Shown: positions 9,656-17,100 of the stretch, piece by piece | Layout of the letters: the number at the start of each line of letters is the position of its first letter | How positions within the stretch are numbered: position 1 is the stretch's first letter | Notes under the pieces: model-generated | Databases searched by the model: none | Seen by the model: only the letters and a program-made list of their open reading frames with translations | Told to the model about the DNA's origin: nothing | Assembly: GCA_016699895.1 (NCBI GenBank) | Contig: CP064991.1 | Location: forward strand, 186,001 to 250,000 | Direction of reading: 5' to 3' | DNA length: 64,000 nt | Source of the DNA: Candidatus Saccharibacteria bacterium | Lineage (GTDB): Bacteria > Patescibacteriota > Saccharimonadia > Saccharimonadales > Saccharimonadaceae | Translations under genes and position numbers: made by a program

Positions 9656-9925
9656 ATGATCACAACGCTACTGGCGGCTATCGACGCCAACATTCCACAC
9701 ATCAAAGGCCAAGACCTCCTAAAAAATGGTCTGAACACGGTATATTTCATCATCGGCATCGTGGCCGTTATTATGATCGTATTCTCCGGCTATCAATACC
9801 TTACCGCCAACGGCGATTCAGCCAAGGCGGCTACCGCTATGAAAACCATTCTTTTTGCTATGATCGGTCTAGTAGTGGCTGCCTCGGCCTTTGCAATTAC
9901 CAGTTTCGTCATGGGGAATGTCTAA
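9656..9925 (+). CDS. VirB2/TrbC-like pilin 2
   Basis: An 89-residue protein, the shortest of the set. Two hydrophobic helices (TVYFIIGIVAVIMIVFSGYQY and ILFAMIGLVVAASAFAITSF) flank a loop with DSAKAATAMK. The N-terminus (MITTLLAAIDANIPHIKG) lacks a classical signal peptide. It begins right after the stop of pilin 1, and its stop overlaps the next ATG (TAATG), so it is translated as part of the operon. Same fold as the neighbours but without Cys. Confidence 0.75.
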   Translation: MITTLLAAIDANIPHIKGQDLLKNGLNTVYFIIGIVAVIMIVFSGYQYLTANGDSAKAATAMKTILFAMIGLVVAASAFAITSFVMGNV

Positions 9926-10329
9926 TGAAAAAGTTTCTGGTCTCTATCGGTCTACTCGCTAGCCTCATCGGCACGCCACTCGTGATGACTAGCCCTGCCC
10001 TAGCGGCAGTCGATTGCAGTAAAGACCCGACAGCCACCGGTTGCCCCTGCGCTACCAATCAAAACTCCCCCACCTGTAAACAGCTCATTAGCGAGAAGTC
10101 TAACGGTACGTTTGATACTAGAATTAAAAACATTCTAAACGTTCTCATGTTTGGTATCGGTATAGTGTCGGTCATCGTGATTATCGTTGGATCGATTCGT
10201 TTTACCTCATCTCGTGGCGACAGCAATGCCACCGCCAAAGCTAGAATGTCCATTACCTACGCCGTAGTTGGCCTAGTTGTATCGATGTCAGCCGCCGCTA
10301 TTGTTAATTTCGTGCTCGGTCAATTATAG
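9925..10329 (+). CDS. VirB2/TrbC-like pilin 3
   Basis: A 134-residue precursor with a clear signal peptide (MKKFLVSIGLLASLIGTPLV, cleavage near SPALAA). A Cys-rich stretch follows (DCSKD, GCPCATN, PTCKQ: four Cys), then two membrane helices (ILNVLMFGIGIVSVIVIIVG and YAVVGLVVSMSAAAIVNFV) separated by a DSNATAKARM loop. The Cys-rich exposed segment differs between paralogues and may form disulfides. Coupled to pilin 2 by the TAATG overlap. Confidence 0.78.
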   Translation: MKKFLVSIGLLASLIGTPLVMTSPALAAVDCSKDPTATGCPCATNQNSPTCKQLISEKSNGTFDTRIKNILNVLMFGIGIVSVIVIIVGSIRFTSSRGDSNATAKARMSITYAVVGLVVSMSAAAIVNFVLGQL

Positions 10330-10338
10330 GAGGAATGT

Positions 10339-10806
10339 ATGAAAAAAATAATTATCACTAGCCTCGTCACCATTGCAGCCATCGGTCTAGCTGTATTTGC
10401 AGCCCCAGTCTACGCCGCTAGTTGTGGCGACGGCACCGCTGCCGGCGAAGCCATGTGTGGCGTCAGCCAGGTAGACACCTCGGGTACTAGCTCGGACACC
10501 ATCTACGACACAGTCAAAACGATTATTAACGTTCTACTATTTGTCGTCGGCATCATCGCTGTTATCATGATTATCTGGGGCGGTATTAGCTATGTCCTCT
10601 CCGCCGGCGCCACCGACAAAGCTAAAAAAGCCCGCGACACGATTGTTTATTCGGTCGTCGGGCTCGTTGTATCAATTGTGGCATTCGCCATCGTCCAATT
10701 TGTCTTTAGCAGCCTGAGCGGTGGTAGCGCGAGCAGCTACACCACTGCAAAGAGTTGTACTGACGCTGGTCATACATGGAACGCACAAGCTAGAAAGTGT
10801 CAGTAG
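10339..10806 (+). CDS. VirB2/TrbC-like pilin 4 with C-terminal Cys tail
   Basis: A 155-residue precursor. Signal peptide to VYAA, then an extracellular segment with two Cys (ASCGDG, AMCGV), helices around NVLLFVVGIIAVIMIIWGG and YSVVGLVVSIVAFAIVQFV, and the loop motif GATDKAKKARDTI. An extra roughly 30-residue Ser/Gly tail follows with two Cys (KSCTDAGHTW, RKCQ), absent from the other paralogues. GGAGG lies 6 bases before the ATG. Ends six bases before the stop of the convergent frame-B segment at 10813. Confidence 0.78.
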   Translation: MKKIIITSLVTIAAIGLAVFAAPVYAASCGDGTAAGEAMCGVSQVDTSGTSSDTIYDTVKTIINVLLFVVGIIAVIMIIWGGISYVLSAGATDKAKKARDTIVYSVVGLVVSIVAFAIVQFVFSSLSGGSASSYTTAKSCTDAGHTWNAQARKCQ

Positions 10807-10812
10807 TTCTGC

Positions 10813-11187
10813 TTACAAGTCGACCACAGTGCCAGTTGGGCTAGTATACACCGCGCTAATATTGTCGCCATTACTATCCGTAACCGTAACGACTTTACCT
10901 TCGCTCGTAACAAATACCGTATTAACCTCGCCTTTTGATGCGCCTTTTGACCGATCTAGTTTCTGCACGACGGCATCTCCCCAAACCAACTGTCCAGCTT
11001 TTTTACCGCCGGTCGCGAATTTTGATCGCAGATCGAGTAAACCATCTTCGTCGGCTTTGACTAACTGAGGATCAGAGGTAATCGAGGCAATGGCTTTCAA
11101 GAGATCTTTGCCTATAGCTCGAGCTTTCGCTCTGTCGTTACTATGTGTGTTTGCCGACTCGCCACTATTGGACGAGTCGTCTACGCT
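10813..11187 (-). CDS. -1 frame extension of the 11843 gene (likely fusion C-terminal domain)
   Basis: 124 codons are open from 11187 to the stop at 10813. No ATG or GTG occurs in this frame; the only alternative start is TTG at 11100, with no ribosome site in front. The frame is in the -1 register to the gene that stops at 11181, so it would be expressed by ribosomal frameshifting at 11187-11193. The encoded part is a Ser/Asn-rich linker (SVDDSSNSGES), a short helix (ARAIGKDLLKAIAS), then a strand-rich domain (GQLVWGDAVVQKL, NTVFVTSEGKVVTV). No family recognised. A one-base sequencing deletion would give the same picture. Confidence 0.6.
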   Translation of the reverse strand, partial: SVDDSSNSGESANTHSNDRAKARAIGKDLLKAIASITSDPQLVKADEDGLLDLRSKFATGGKKAGQLVWGDAVVQKLDRSKGASKGEVNTVFVTSEGKVVTVTDSNGDNISAVYTSPTGTVVDL

Positions 11188-11193
11188 TTTGGG
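11155..11193 (-). promoter_or_regulatory. Candidate -1 programmed frameshift signal
   Basis: Read on the minus strand: heptamer C CCA AAA (11193-11187), in zero-frame register with the upstream gene, fits X XXY YYZ. It is followed by 7 bases (11186-11180) and then a 9-bp hairpin: arms CGACTCGTC (11179-11171) and GGCGAGTCG (11163-11155), 7-base loop, one G-T pair. The zero-frame TAG is at 11183-11181, one codon after the slip. Slip site, spacer length and stem together are the classical arrangement. Confidence 0.55.
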
Positions 11194-11843
11194 GAGGTCT
11201 CTGCCCCTAGCTCCTGAACACCATCTGGTTTTCCATCACCATCAGTGTCAGCGCCATAAATAATTCGATAGTTAAACTTGATGCCATTAGGTATTTGTAT
11301 ACTAGCTGAAACATCCTGGCCTGGGTGATTCTGCATACTATCGAGCAAAGTGCCTACTTCGGTCATATTCATACCCATCCCAGTAAGCTCCGTCGTGATC
11401 AAAGCGCTGTTTTGTATCGTAGCTTTACCAGTAGCTGGGTCAATCCACATAATCACATCAACCATCTTTGGCGCAGACGCCTCAACGTTAGCTGTCTGGT
11501 CTGGTCTAACTGCACTGTTAATTAATGGTTGAGCTACTCCGAAAAATGCCCCCGCGCTGAGAATCAGCCCTGTCGCAGTAGCAGCAGCACCTTTAATTAG
11601 GCCCGAGCGGCGATTAGCAGCGCTCTCCGTAGCCTCGTGCTGCTGACGTGATGTCTGCATGTGATCATCGTGAGCTCGTTGAGCTTGAGCTGTAGCGTTA
11701 TCATGCTGCTGTTGTCGTTGCGCCATGCTAGCATCATGATTACGTTGTCGATCGCCGCCTGCATCGAGAGCAGTTAATACAGTGCTGAGATCCGCACTCC
11801 GAACCGGTTCAGTTTTTATGGTGAGATTTGGATTGACACTCAT
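11181..11843 (-). CDS. Coiled-coil, single-pass membrane protein in the pilin locus
   Basis: A 220-residue zero-frame product. Residues 1-30 are polar. Residues 30-80 are a His/Gln-rich coil with a repeated RQxxHD-like pattern (QRQQQHDNATAQAQRAHDD). A membrane helix follows (LIKGAAATATGLILSAGAFFG, about 83-103), then an outer domain with WIDPATGK and the calcium-loop-like GADTDGDGKPDGVQEL near the end. It could be a pilus-associated anchor. It runs opposite to the pilins on both sides, with its own promoter at 11895-11923. With a -1 shift at codon 219 it would become a 343-residue protein ending at 10813. Family unknown. Confidence 0.7.
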   Translation of the reverse strand: MSVNPNLTIKTEPVRSADLSTVLTALDAGGDRQRNHDASMAQRQQQHDNATAQAQRAHDDHMQTSRQQHEATESAANRRSGLIKGAAATATGLILSAGAFFGVAQPLINSAVRPDQTANVEASAPKMVDVIMWIDPATGKATIQNSALITTELTGMGMNMTEVGTLLDSMQNHPGQDVSASIQIPNGIKFNYRIIYGADTDGDGKPDGVQELGAETSPKA

Positions 11844-11894
11844 GATTTGTTAGTTCCTTTCGATTAATTATCGTTCTATTACGATTATGGTTCA

Positions 11895-11923
11895 ATACTA
11901 TCACACTTTTGCTTTTATGTCAA
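11895..11923 (-). promoter_or_regulatory. Promoter of the 11843 gene
   Basis: On the minus strand, TTGACA (11923-11918), a 17-base spacer and TAGTAT (11900-11895). The start would be near 11888, leaving a 44-base leader with AAGGAAC before the ATG at 11843. It is back to back with the pilin 5 promoter, so the 120-base gap is a divergent control region. Confidence 0.75.
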
Positions 11924-11964
11924 TATATTTGTTTGATAAAACTATGAAATTAGGCTCTAGCGTG

Positions 11965-11992
11965 TTGACGCTGGTAAAAACTTTGCTATAAT
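11965..11992 (+). promoter_or_regulatory. Promoter of pilins 5 and 6
   Basis: TTGACG (11965-11970), a 16-base spacer and a perfect TATAAT (11987-11992). Transcription from about 11999 gives a 40-base leader ending with AAGGAG (12028-12033), properly spaced to ATG 12039. Confidence 0.8.
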
Positions 11993-12038
11993 TGGTGATG
12001 TTAGTATAATTTTGCTATTAATAAGCGAAGGAGAAAAT

Positions 12039-12464
12039 ATGAAACAAATGTTACGAAAGATTTCCGCCATTGCGGCGCTCGTACCTAGTATTGTGGTCGG
12101 GTTAGTAGCCAGTCTGGGTGTTGTTGCCCTCGTCGGGACAACCACAGTTAACGCCGATTGTGATCCTAATAGCGGCATCAGCGGTGCTATCAACGATGAC
12201 TGTACGCTAGGTTCTGGTCAACAGTCAAAATTAGTCGGCCAGGGCGGTATGGTGACTGATATCATCAACATTATGCTGTTCGTTATTGGTATCCTCTGTG
12301 TCATCATGATCATCTGGGGTGGCATTCGCTATACCCTCTCGAACGGCGCCAGTGACAAAGTCAAAGATGCCAAAAACACGATTCTCTATGCTGTGGTCGG
12401 TTTGGTTATCGCCATTATCGCCTACGCTCTAGTGAACTGGGTATTCACTACTATTGGAGCCTAA
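12039..12464 (+). CDS. VirB2/TrbC-like pilin 5
   Basis: 141 residues from ATG 12039, chosen over the upstream in-frame ATG at 12012 because AAGGAG sits 5 bases before it. Signal peptide ending near TTVNADC, two Cys (DCDPNS, DDCTLGSG), helices around IINIMLFVIGILCVIMIIWGG and LYAVVGLVIAIIAYALVNWV, and the loop GASDKVKDAKNTI. The loop and second helix are almost the same as in pilin 6, also at the DNA level, which points to a recent tandem duplication. Strong own promoter and ribosome site suggest it is an abundant subunit. Confidence 0.82.
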   Translation: MKQMLRKISAIAALVPSIVVGLVASLGVVALVGTTTVNADCDPNSGISGAINDDCTLGSGQQSKLVGQGGMVTDIINIMLFVIGILCVIMIIWGGIRYTLSNGASDKVKDAKNTILYAVVGLVIAIIAYALVNWVFTTIGA

Positions 12465-12479
12465 ACGGAACAATAGTTG

Positions 12480-12890
12480 ATGGCACTCGTGAATCGTACA
12501 CCTCTAAAAGGACTCGCGGCAGCAAGCGGCGCAGTTGCGACCGCAGTGCTAGCACCGCTATCCGCCTCCGCCCTATCGTTAATGGATGTTATTAACGGGG
12601 ACTATCGCGGGCAAGGTCAGCCAACCGAGCTGTTTGATGGCGGTGCAGCGATCATTCCTCGGCTGATTAACCTGATGCTCTTTATTGTCGGTATATTGGC
12701 CGTTATCATGCTCATCTGGGGTGGTATCCGTTATGTCATATCGGGTGGCGCTGCTGACAAAGTCAAAGACGCCAAAAACACGATTCTCTATGCTATTGTT
12801 GGCTTGATCGTCGCCATCCTCGGCTACGCCCTAGTCAACTGGGTTATCAGTATCGTCGGCTCTGGTTCTAGCGGTACTGGATCGGTCTAG
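12480..12890 (+). CDS. VirB2/TrbC-like pilin 6
   Basis: 136 residues from ATG 12480 (MALVNRTPLK); a TTG directly before it is less likely. Signal peptide to SASALS, no Cys, a short segment (VINGDYRGQGQPTELFDGG), then helices around LINLMLFIVGILAVIMLIWGG and LYAIVGLIVAILGYALVNWV with the loop GAADKVKDAKNTI. Nearest relative is pilin 5, 15 bases upstream, sharing long nearly identical DNA. Followed by a strong hairpin terminator. Confidence 0.82.
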   Translation: MALVNRTPLKGLAAASGAVATAVLAPLSASALSLMDVINGDYRGQGQPTELFDGGAAIIPRLINLMLFIVGILAVIMLIWGGIRYVISGGAADKVKDAKNTILYAIVGLIVAILGYALVNWVISIVGSGSSGTGSV

Positions 12891-12908
12891 ATTATAAAGA
12901 GACTAAAT

Positions 12909-12937
12909 AAATATCCCGAGATTTCCCCGGGATATTT
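12909..12937. terminator. Bidirectional terminator between pilin 6 and hsp20
   Basis: A perfect 10-bp stem, AAATATCCCG (12909-12918) with CGGGATATTT (12928-12937), and a 9-base loop. T-rich sequence flanks it on the pilin side (TTTTAGTTTT). It lies between two convergent genes, so it can serve both. Confidence 0.8.
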
Positions 12938-12960
12938 TAGTTTTCATAGATGTAGATAGA

Positions 12961-13431
12961 TTATTGAATCTGGATCTTTTTGGCTTGCTCTTGTTTGACC
13001 TTGCCAAAGGAAACCGTCAAGACACCATCCTTTAGCACAGCCTCAACCTCGTCTTCTTTGACAGCGGTTGGTAGAACCAAAGTACGGCTAAACTCGCCCC
13101 AGTAGCATTCCTGAATGTGCCACTGTGTTGCAGCGGTGTCATCGCCACTGCTCAGAGTACCGCTAATTGTCAGTACGCCGTCAGCAATACTGACATCGAG
13201 GTCGCTCTTGTTCACACCGGCAGTACGAGCCTTGACTACCAGACGATCCTCGGTCTCATAGACATCAACTGCCAATTGCCCTGGCACTGCGTCGTATTCT
13301 TCCTCGGTTGTCGTAGTTGTCGTAGTTGTGCTAGTAGCTACAACTGGAGCCATTTCTGGTTCATCTTCTGTCAAAAAAGCAGCAGCTAGCTCATCGTCTA
13401 GTAATAAGTCATCTTGTTTATCCCGCGCCAT
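12961..13431 (-). CDS. Hsp20/alpha-crystallin small heat-shock protein
   Basis: A 156-residue ATP-independent chaperone that holds unfolding proteins. An acidic N-terminus with a Thr run (residues about 33-42) leads into the alpha-crystallin domain (about 50-140): QLAVDVYETEDRLVVKART, a DVSIADGVLTISG strand pair and FSRTLVLPTAV. The tail is short and Lys/Gln-rich, lacking a clear I-x-I motif except KIQIQ at the very end. Perfect AAGGAGGG ribosome site. Monocistronic, ending at the terminator shared with pilin 6. Confidence 0.93.
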   Translation of the reverse strand: MARDKQDDLLLDDELAAAFLTEDEPEMAPVVATSTTTTTTTTEEEYDAVPGQLAVDVYETEDRLVVKARTAGVNKSDLDVSIADGVLTISGTLSSGDDTAATQWHIQECYWGEFSRTLVLPTAVKEDEVEAVLKDGVLTVSFGKVKQEQAKKIQIQ

Positions 13432-13471
13432 ATCTCCCTCCTTCTCGCATTAGCTGGTCGCTTATGAGATA

Positions 13472-13500
13472 ATTATACTGTATATTTCAAATACAGGCAA
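13472..13500 (-). promoter_or_regulatory. Promoter of hsp20
   Basis: On the minus strand, TTGCCT (13500-13495), a 17-base spacer and a perfect TATAAT (13477-13472). No CIRCE half-sites are visible here, unlike the groES promoter. Confidence 0.75.
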
Positions 13501-13531
13501 GTTTCTATAGCTATTACAGGTAAAATTTACA

Positions 13532-14218
13532 ATGATAGATAGGGTCATAGGCTGGTTTGCACCCCATATATGCGAAGGTTGCGGCGTCGCAGGCTCGACA
13601 TTGTGTGAATGTTGTAATAATAACATTATGGCTCATCCGTGGCTCCATTGCGTGCAGTGCCTAGGCCTAATTGACCGAATATCACGGCAAAATCAGGGTA
13701 ACCTCTGTCATACCTGTAGGCGACATACGCCTTTTGATAAAGCATTCGTGGTTGGCGAACGAGCTGATACCCTAGAGCGTCTGGTTGGTAATTTCAAGTA
13801 TTTGTCGCGACGTGATAGCGCGACGGCGATGGCTAGCCTGTTATCATCTGTTATGCCCGATAGTATACCCGACGATATACAGATCGTCTTTGTGCCGTCC
13901 TCTCCAAAAAATATTCGTGAGCGCGGCTTTGATCATATGAAATTGGTGGCGAGTCAACTAGCGAAACAGCGTCAGCTAGCGATTAGTCCCGTCATCGAGC
14001 GTCTCAGCAACCAGGCACAACATAGCGCTAGTCGCGCCAAACGCCTCAAACAAGCGCGTCTGACCTTTGGCCTAAACAATACATCCGTCCCGGAACAGGT
14101 TTTGCTAATTGACGATATTTACACGACCGGCGCCACTGTTCAAACCATCGCTGAATTATTGCGTCAGGCTGGAACAAAAACCATCTGGCTAGCCATCGTA
14201 GCTCGACAGAGACACTAA
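13532..14218 (+). CDS. comFC: ComF-like double zinc-finger phosphoribosyltransferase
   Basis: 228 residues. The N-terminus has a four-Cys zinc finger (CEGCG, CECC), then CVQC and CHTC. The C-terminal half is a type I phosphoribosyltransferase fold with the PRPP-binding loop VLLIDDIYTTGAT near residue 195. ComFC proteins act in natural transformation, probably on incoming single-stranded DNA. RERGFDHMKLVA near residue 130 also fits the family. TAAAAT lies six bases before the ATG without a ribosome site, consistent with a leaderless mRNA. Its length is normal for ComFC. In a reduced CPR genome this supports DNA uptake. Confidence 0.9.
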   Translation: MIDRVIGWFAPHICEGCGVAGSTLCECCNNNIMAHPWLHCVQCLGLIDRISRQNQGNLCHTCRRHTPFDKAFVVGERADTLERLVGNFKYLSRRDSATAMASLLSSVMPDSIPDDIQIVFVPSSPKNIRERGFDHMKLVASQLAKQRQLAISPVIERLSNQAQHSASRAKRLKQARLTFGLNNTSVPEQVLLIDDIYTTGATVQTIAELLRQAGTKTIWLAIVARQRH

Positions 14219-14236
14219 TATGCTACAATTCTACTT

Positions 14237-14701
14237 ATGAATAATAAAACAGATATAAAACAGATCTTGATAGGACTATCGATAGTTGCCGTGGCATTGG
14301 TGTTACTATTTGCACTCATGGGCGATCTAAAAGTTTCGGCCATCCCGACGATGCTAGTGCTCGGTTTTTTGGTCAGCCTGCCGCTCATTATGCTAAACGT
14401 CCACGGCCGAGTTCTGAAATTCATGGGGTGTGCGGCATTAGGCTTTGCTACTATATCTGTGCCATTGCTGTACTCATTTCCGAGTGTTGCCCTCAAATCA
14501 GATCCCAGCGGGCTCACCTCCACAGCTTGCATGATAGTGTGGCTCATCCTACTCCCTATTTTGTGGATCGAGTACCTGAAAACACGAAAAGCCGGCAAAA
14601 CTACTGATGACATCGAGCATTCGTATCGACTCATTTTCATAGTGGTAATCATATTCGAAATTGTCCCGTCATCCGTAGCGCTGTTGTCTACCATCGGTTA
14701 A
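14237..14701 (+). CDS. Small four-helix membrane protein, unknown
   Basis: 154 residues, almost all in four or five hydrophobic segments (around ILIGLSIVAVALVLLFALM, IPTMLVLGFLVSLPLIML, CMIVWLILLPILWIEYL and LIFIVVIIFEIVPSSVALL). No family motif seen. An extended -10 (TGC-TACAAT, 14221-14229) lies seven bases before the ATG, so the mRNA is leaderless. Starts 18 bases after comFC but has its own promoter. Confidence 0.6.
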   Translation: MNNKTDIKQILIGLSIVAVALVLLFALMGDLKVSAIPTMLVLGFLVSLPLIMLNVHGRVLKFMGCAALGFATISVPLLYSFPSVALKSDPSGLTSTACMIVWLILLPILWIEYLKTRKAGKTTDDIEHSYRLIFIVVIIFEIVPSSVALLSTIG

Positions 14702-14710
14702 GCCATATAA

Positions 14711-14738
14711 AAAACAGACCGACTAGGATCTGTATTTT
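14711..14738. terminator. Hairpin terminator after the 14237 gene
   Basis: AAAACAGA (14711-14718) faces TCTGT (14729-14733), followed by ATTTT. The stem is only 5-6 bp, but the A tract before it and T tract after it fit a bidirectional terminator; the tRNA-Ser on the other strand ends 4 bases away. Confidence 0.45.
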
Positions 14739-14741
14739 ATC

Positions 14742-14834
14742 TGGCGGAGGAGGGGAGATTCGAACTCCCGCGCCAACTTTCGCCGACCTAACGATTTAGC
14801 AAACCGTCCCCTTCAGCCACTTGGGTACTCCTCC
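14742..14834 (-). tRNA. tRNA-Ser (anticodon GCT)
   Basis: Acceptor GGAGGAG pairs with CTCCTCC, discriminator G and encoded CCA at 14744-14742. The anticodon loop TTGCTAA sits on a 5-bp stem and the long variable arm is typical of serine tRNA. T-arm contains GTTCGAATC. Reads AGC/AGT codons. Confidence 0.95.
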
Positions 14835-14884
14835 ATACCAGAACATTTTAACAGATTTGCGACAAAAATGGTACAATGGCTAGC

Positions 14885-14972
14885 GGAAGGATGTCCGAGT
14901 GGTTTAAGGAGCTGGTCTTGAAAACCAGTGTGCCGCAAGGTACCGAGGGTTCGAATCCCTCTCCTTCCGCCA
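14885..14972 (+). tRNA. tRNA-Ser (anticodon TGA)
   Basis: Acceptor GGAAGGA with TCCTTCC, G73 and encoded CCA. Anticodon loop CTTGAAA, long variable arm (GTGCCGCAAGGTAC), T-loop GTTCGAATC. Extended -10 TGG-TACAAT (14869-14877) lies just upstream. Only 50 bases from the opposite-strand tRNA-Ser(GCT). Confidence 0.95.
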
Positions 14973-15026
14973 ATTACAGACGCTCACCATTGTAGGTGAG
15001 CTTTTGTAATCAACGAGATATATTGC

Positions 15027-15689
15027 TTAATCAAGCCACTGCGCTATCGCCTCTGCAAAACGCGCGTGGCTAGGCTCATCCCAATGTAAACCATCTTGGC
15101 CTAACGATACGTAATCGCTCGTATCGATATAGTCTACGCGATGCTTTTCAGCCACTTTGCGTAGCTCGACCGGAAGAATCTTTGATATCTCTACCGAATG
15201 ACGGTCAAAGGTACCCCTATCTGACACGCCCGTTGCAGGATCAAGCAATTTTGACGAGTCAATAGGTGCAGGCGCCACTAGTAACACGCGTGAAGCACCT
15301 GACTGCCTAGCAACATCTATGTATTTTTCTAGAGAGGTAGCTATCATCGGCGCGGTCTTTTCGTACTGAATCTGACAATCATTCGTACCGAGTGTAATAA
15401 TAACAACGTCTGGACAATGGCTTCGAAGGCACGGCTGAAAATATGTCCAACCATTTTTTATAAAACCATCTTCGCCCGCCCTATCGCGATCAACAGTCCG
15501 ACCGCCCAAACCTTCCTCTACAACATAAAAGCTATCTGTTACGAGTCGCTGTAACTGGCATGTCCAGCGAGTATTTTCATCAAACCTCTCGTCGCTATCA
15601 GGCCGTTGTCCGAATGTGTTCGAGTCACCAAAACACAGTACGACTTTTCTATTCAAATATGCTTTCGTCTGTCGTGTTATTGTCGTCAT
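15027..15689 (-). CDS. SGNH/GDSL-family hydrolase
   Basis: 220 residues, soluble. Block I FGDSN holds the nucleophile Ser23; the Gly block is GLGGRTVDRD; block III is LGTNDCQ with the Asn; block V is DGLHW with the Asp/His pair near residue 200. The RPDSDERFDENTRW segment resembles the small arylesterase/TAP-like subgroup. It likely hydrolyses an ester (acyl, acetyl or lipid); the substrate cannot be told. No signal peptide, so cytoplasmic. Strong AAAGGAGGGG ribosome site. Confidence 0.88.
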   Translation of the reverse strand: MTTITRQTKAYLNRKVVLCFGDSNTFGQRPDSDERFDENTRWTCQLQRLVTDSFYVVEEGLGGRTVDRDRAGEDGFIKNGWTYFQPCLRSHCPDVVIITLGTNDCQIQYEKTAPMIATSLEKYIDVARQSGASRVLLVAPAPIDSSKLLDPATGVSDRGTFDRHSVEISKILPVELRKVAEKHRVDYIDTSDYVSLGQDGLHWDEPSHARFAEAIAQWLD

Positions 15690-15734
15690 GGTCGCACCCC
15701 TCCTTTACATATACTTTTTGTACGTAATCACCCT

Positions 15735-15941
15735 TTATAATAACACTGCTGCCATCTCACCGTGAAAACGCAAGCTGGCACATGTATCAGACTCGCCAAA
15801 CTTTTTAGCTAGCTTGTCATCGCCGTTATATCTCGCGCCATACGCATCGCGAAAGAACCGACGCAGCTCATCATACTGATCGTCGAACAATGTGGAGTCG
15901 TCATTTCGTCGCGTGACAGAGTATTCAACACTTCTTGCCAT
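15735..15941 (-). CDS. Short protein, possibly truncated N-terminal piece
   Basis: 68 residues (MARSVEYSVTRRND...). The beginning is charged and helical (YDELRRFFRDAYG) and it stops inside a hydrophobic strand (EMAAVLL), as if cut short. The sequence around CASLRFHGEMAAV recalls the first half of a GNAT acetyltransferase, but the core motif is absent. A -1 shift at the stop would add about 25 residues and run into the SGNH gene start. I cannot say whether it is a small intact gene or a remnant. Confidence 0.4.
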   Translation of the reverse strand: MARSVEYSVTRRNDDSTLFDDQYDELRRFFRDAYGARYNGDDKLAKKFGESDTCASLRFHGEMAAVLL

Positions 15942-16037
15942 AATCTTCAGGTGTTTATAATAACATAATATAGGGCTAGCAGCAAGTGTATCAAGTGAAG
16001 GTAGCGTTCATTTAACATTACTGCTATAATAAATTTT

Positions 16038-16547
16038 ATGGACAAAGATCAAGGTGGGCAACCAGAACCAGCAACTCCGACCGTTGCGCCAGTTCAGGTG
16101 ATCCAATGGACCGCCTCTGATTCGATCGAGCACGAGCGCAGTAAATCGTGGTATATCGTAGCCATCCTCATCACCGCAGCAATCGCTGGTGTAGCTATTT
16201 GGCTGGGGCAATGGTCACTAGCTATCCTTGTAGCCGTCATCTTGGCCGCGATTCTCGTCGTCACCGGCAAACCAGCCCGGGAGGTCAACTATGAATTATC
16301 GACCGATGGCCTGGTCGTTGACGGTCGCAAATACACACTCGGCGAATTCCGCGCCTTTGGCGTGCGACGCGACGGTGCCTTGTGGCAACTCGTCATTATC
16401 CCAGTCAAACGTTTCGGCCTGCCTGTTACGACCTTTATCAACGAAGAACAAGGCGAACAAATCGTCGATTTCCTCGGCGCAATCCTGCCAATGGAAGAAG
16501 TCCATCCAGACTTTGTCGATAGTATTAGCAAACGCCTCAAGCTCTAA
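16038..16547 (+). CDS. Two-helix membrane protein with PH-like C-terminal domain
   Basis: 169 residues. A polar N-terminus (about 1-35) precedes two close membrane helices (YIVAILITAAIAGVAIWLG and LAILVAVILAAILVV, about 38-75). The rest, beginning VNYELSTDGLVVDGRKYTL, is a strand-rich cytoplasmic domain of the PH-like type, ending with an amphipathic helix. The exact role is unknown; I believe it is a conserved CPR protein. Extended -10 TGC-TATAAT ends at 16030, seven bases before ATG, so it is leaderless. Confidence 0.7.
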   Translation: MDKDQGGQPEPATPTVAPVQVIQWTASDSIEHERSKSWYIVAILITAAIAGVAIWLGQWSLAILVAVILAAILVVTGKPAREVNYELSTDGLVVDGRKYTLGEFRAFGVRRDGALWQLVIIPVKRFGLPVTTFINEEQGEQIVDFLGAILPMEEVHPDFVDSISKRLKL

Positions 16548-16587
16548 TTGCCCTCGACTGTTTCGTCTGATACAATAAATACTGCAT

Positions 16588-16681
<94 letters not shown>

Positions 16682-16701
16682 AAATTATTAGGAATTATAG
16701 C

Positions 16702-17100
16702 ATGCAAGATTCAATTTTTACCAAGATCATCAACGGTGAAATCCCCTGCCACAAAATCTATGAGGACGAGTATACCTTTGCGTTTCTCGACATTTATCCT
16801 TCGTGCGAAGGTCATACCTTAGTCGTGCACAAAGTGCCGACTGAGTTTATCTGGGATCTGACTGACGAACAGTACGGACAGTTACTGAGAACGGTAAAGA
16901 AGCTTGCCTTGCATTTCCGCAAGGTCTCCGGAAAACCCTATGTCAAAATGGATGTTATCGGTACCGATGTACCCCATAATCACATTCACCTCAAACCCTT
17001 TGCCGTTCCTAGTGAAACCCACAAAGCTGACCGAACCAAAATCGAGCCTGACCACGCAGCGCTAGCGCGAATAGCTGAGAGATTCCGACTCGATGATTAA
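16702..17100 (+). CDS. HIT-family nucleotide hydrolase
   Basis: 132 residues from ATG 16702; a longer frame would start inside the tRNA-Ser. HIT proteins hydrolyse or transfer nucleotidyl groups (AMP-lysine, Ap4A-type or adenylated intermediates). N-terminal FTKIINGEIPCHKIYEDE is the standard HIT start, and the active-site HxHxH is PHNHIHLKPF near residue 98. There is a conserved SCEGHTLVVHK strand. The stop overlaps the rlmH start by eight bases, so the two are co-translated. Confidence 0.92.
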   Translation: MQDSIFTKIINGEIPCHKIYEDEYTFAFLDIYPSCEGHTLVVHKVPTEFIWDLTDEQYGQLLRTVKKLALHFRKVSGKPYVKMDVIGTDVPHNHIHLKPFAVPSETHKADRTKIEPDHAALARIAERFRLDD

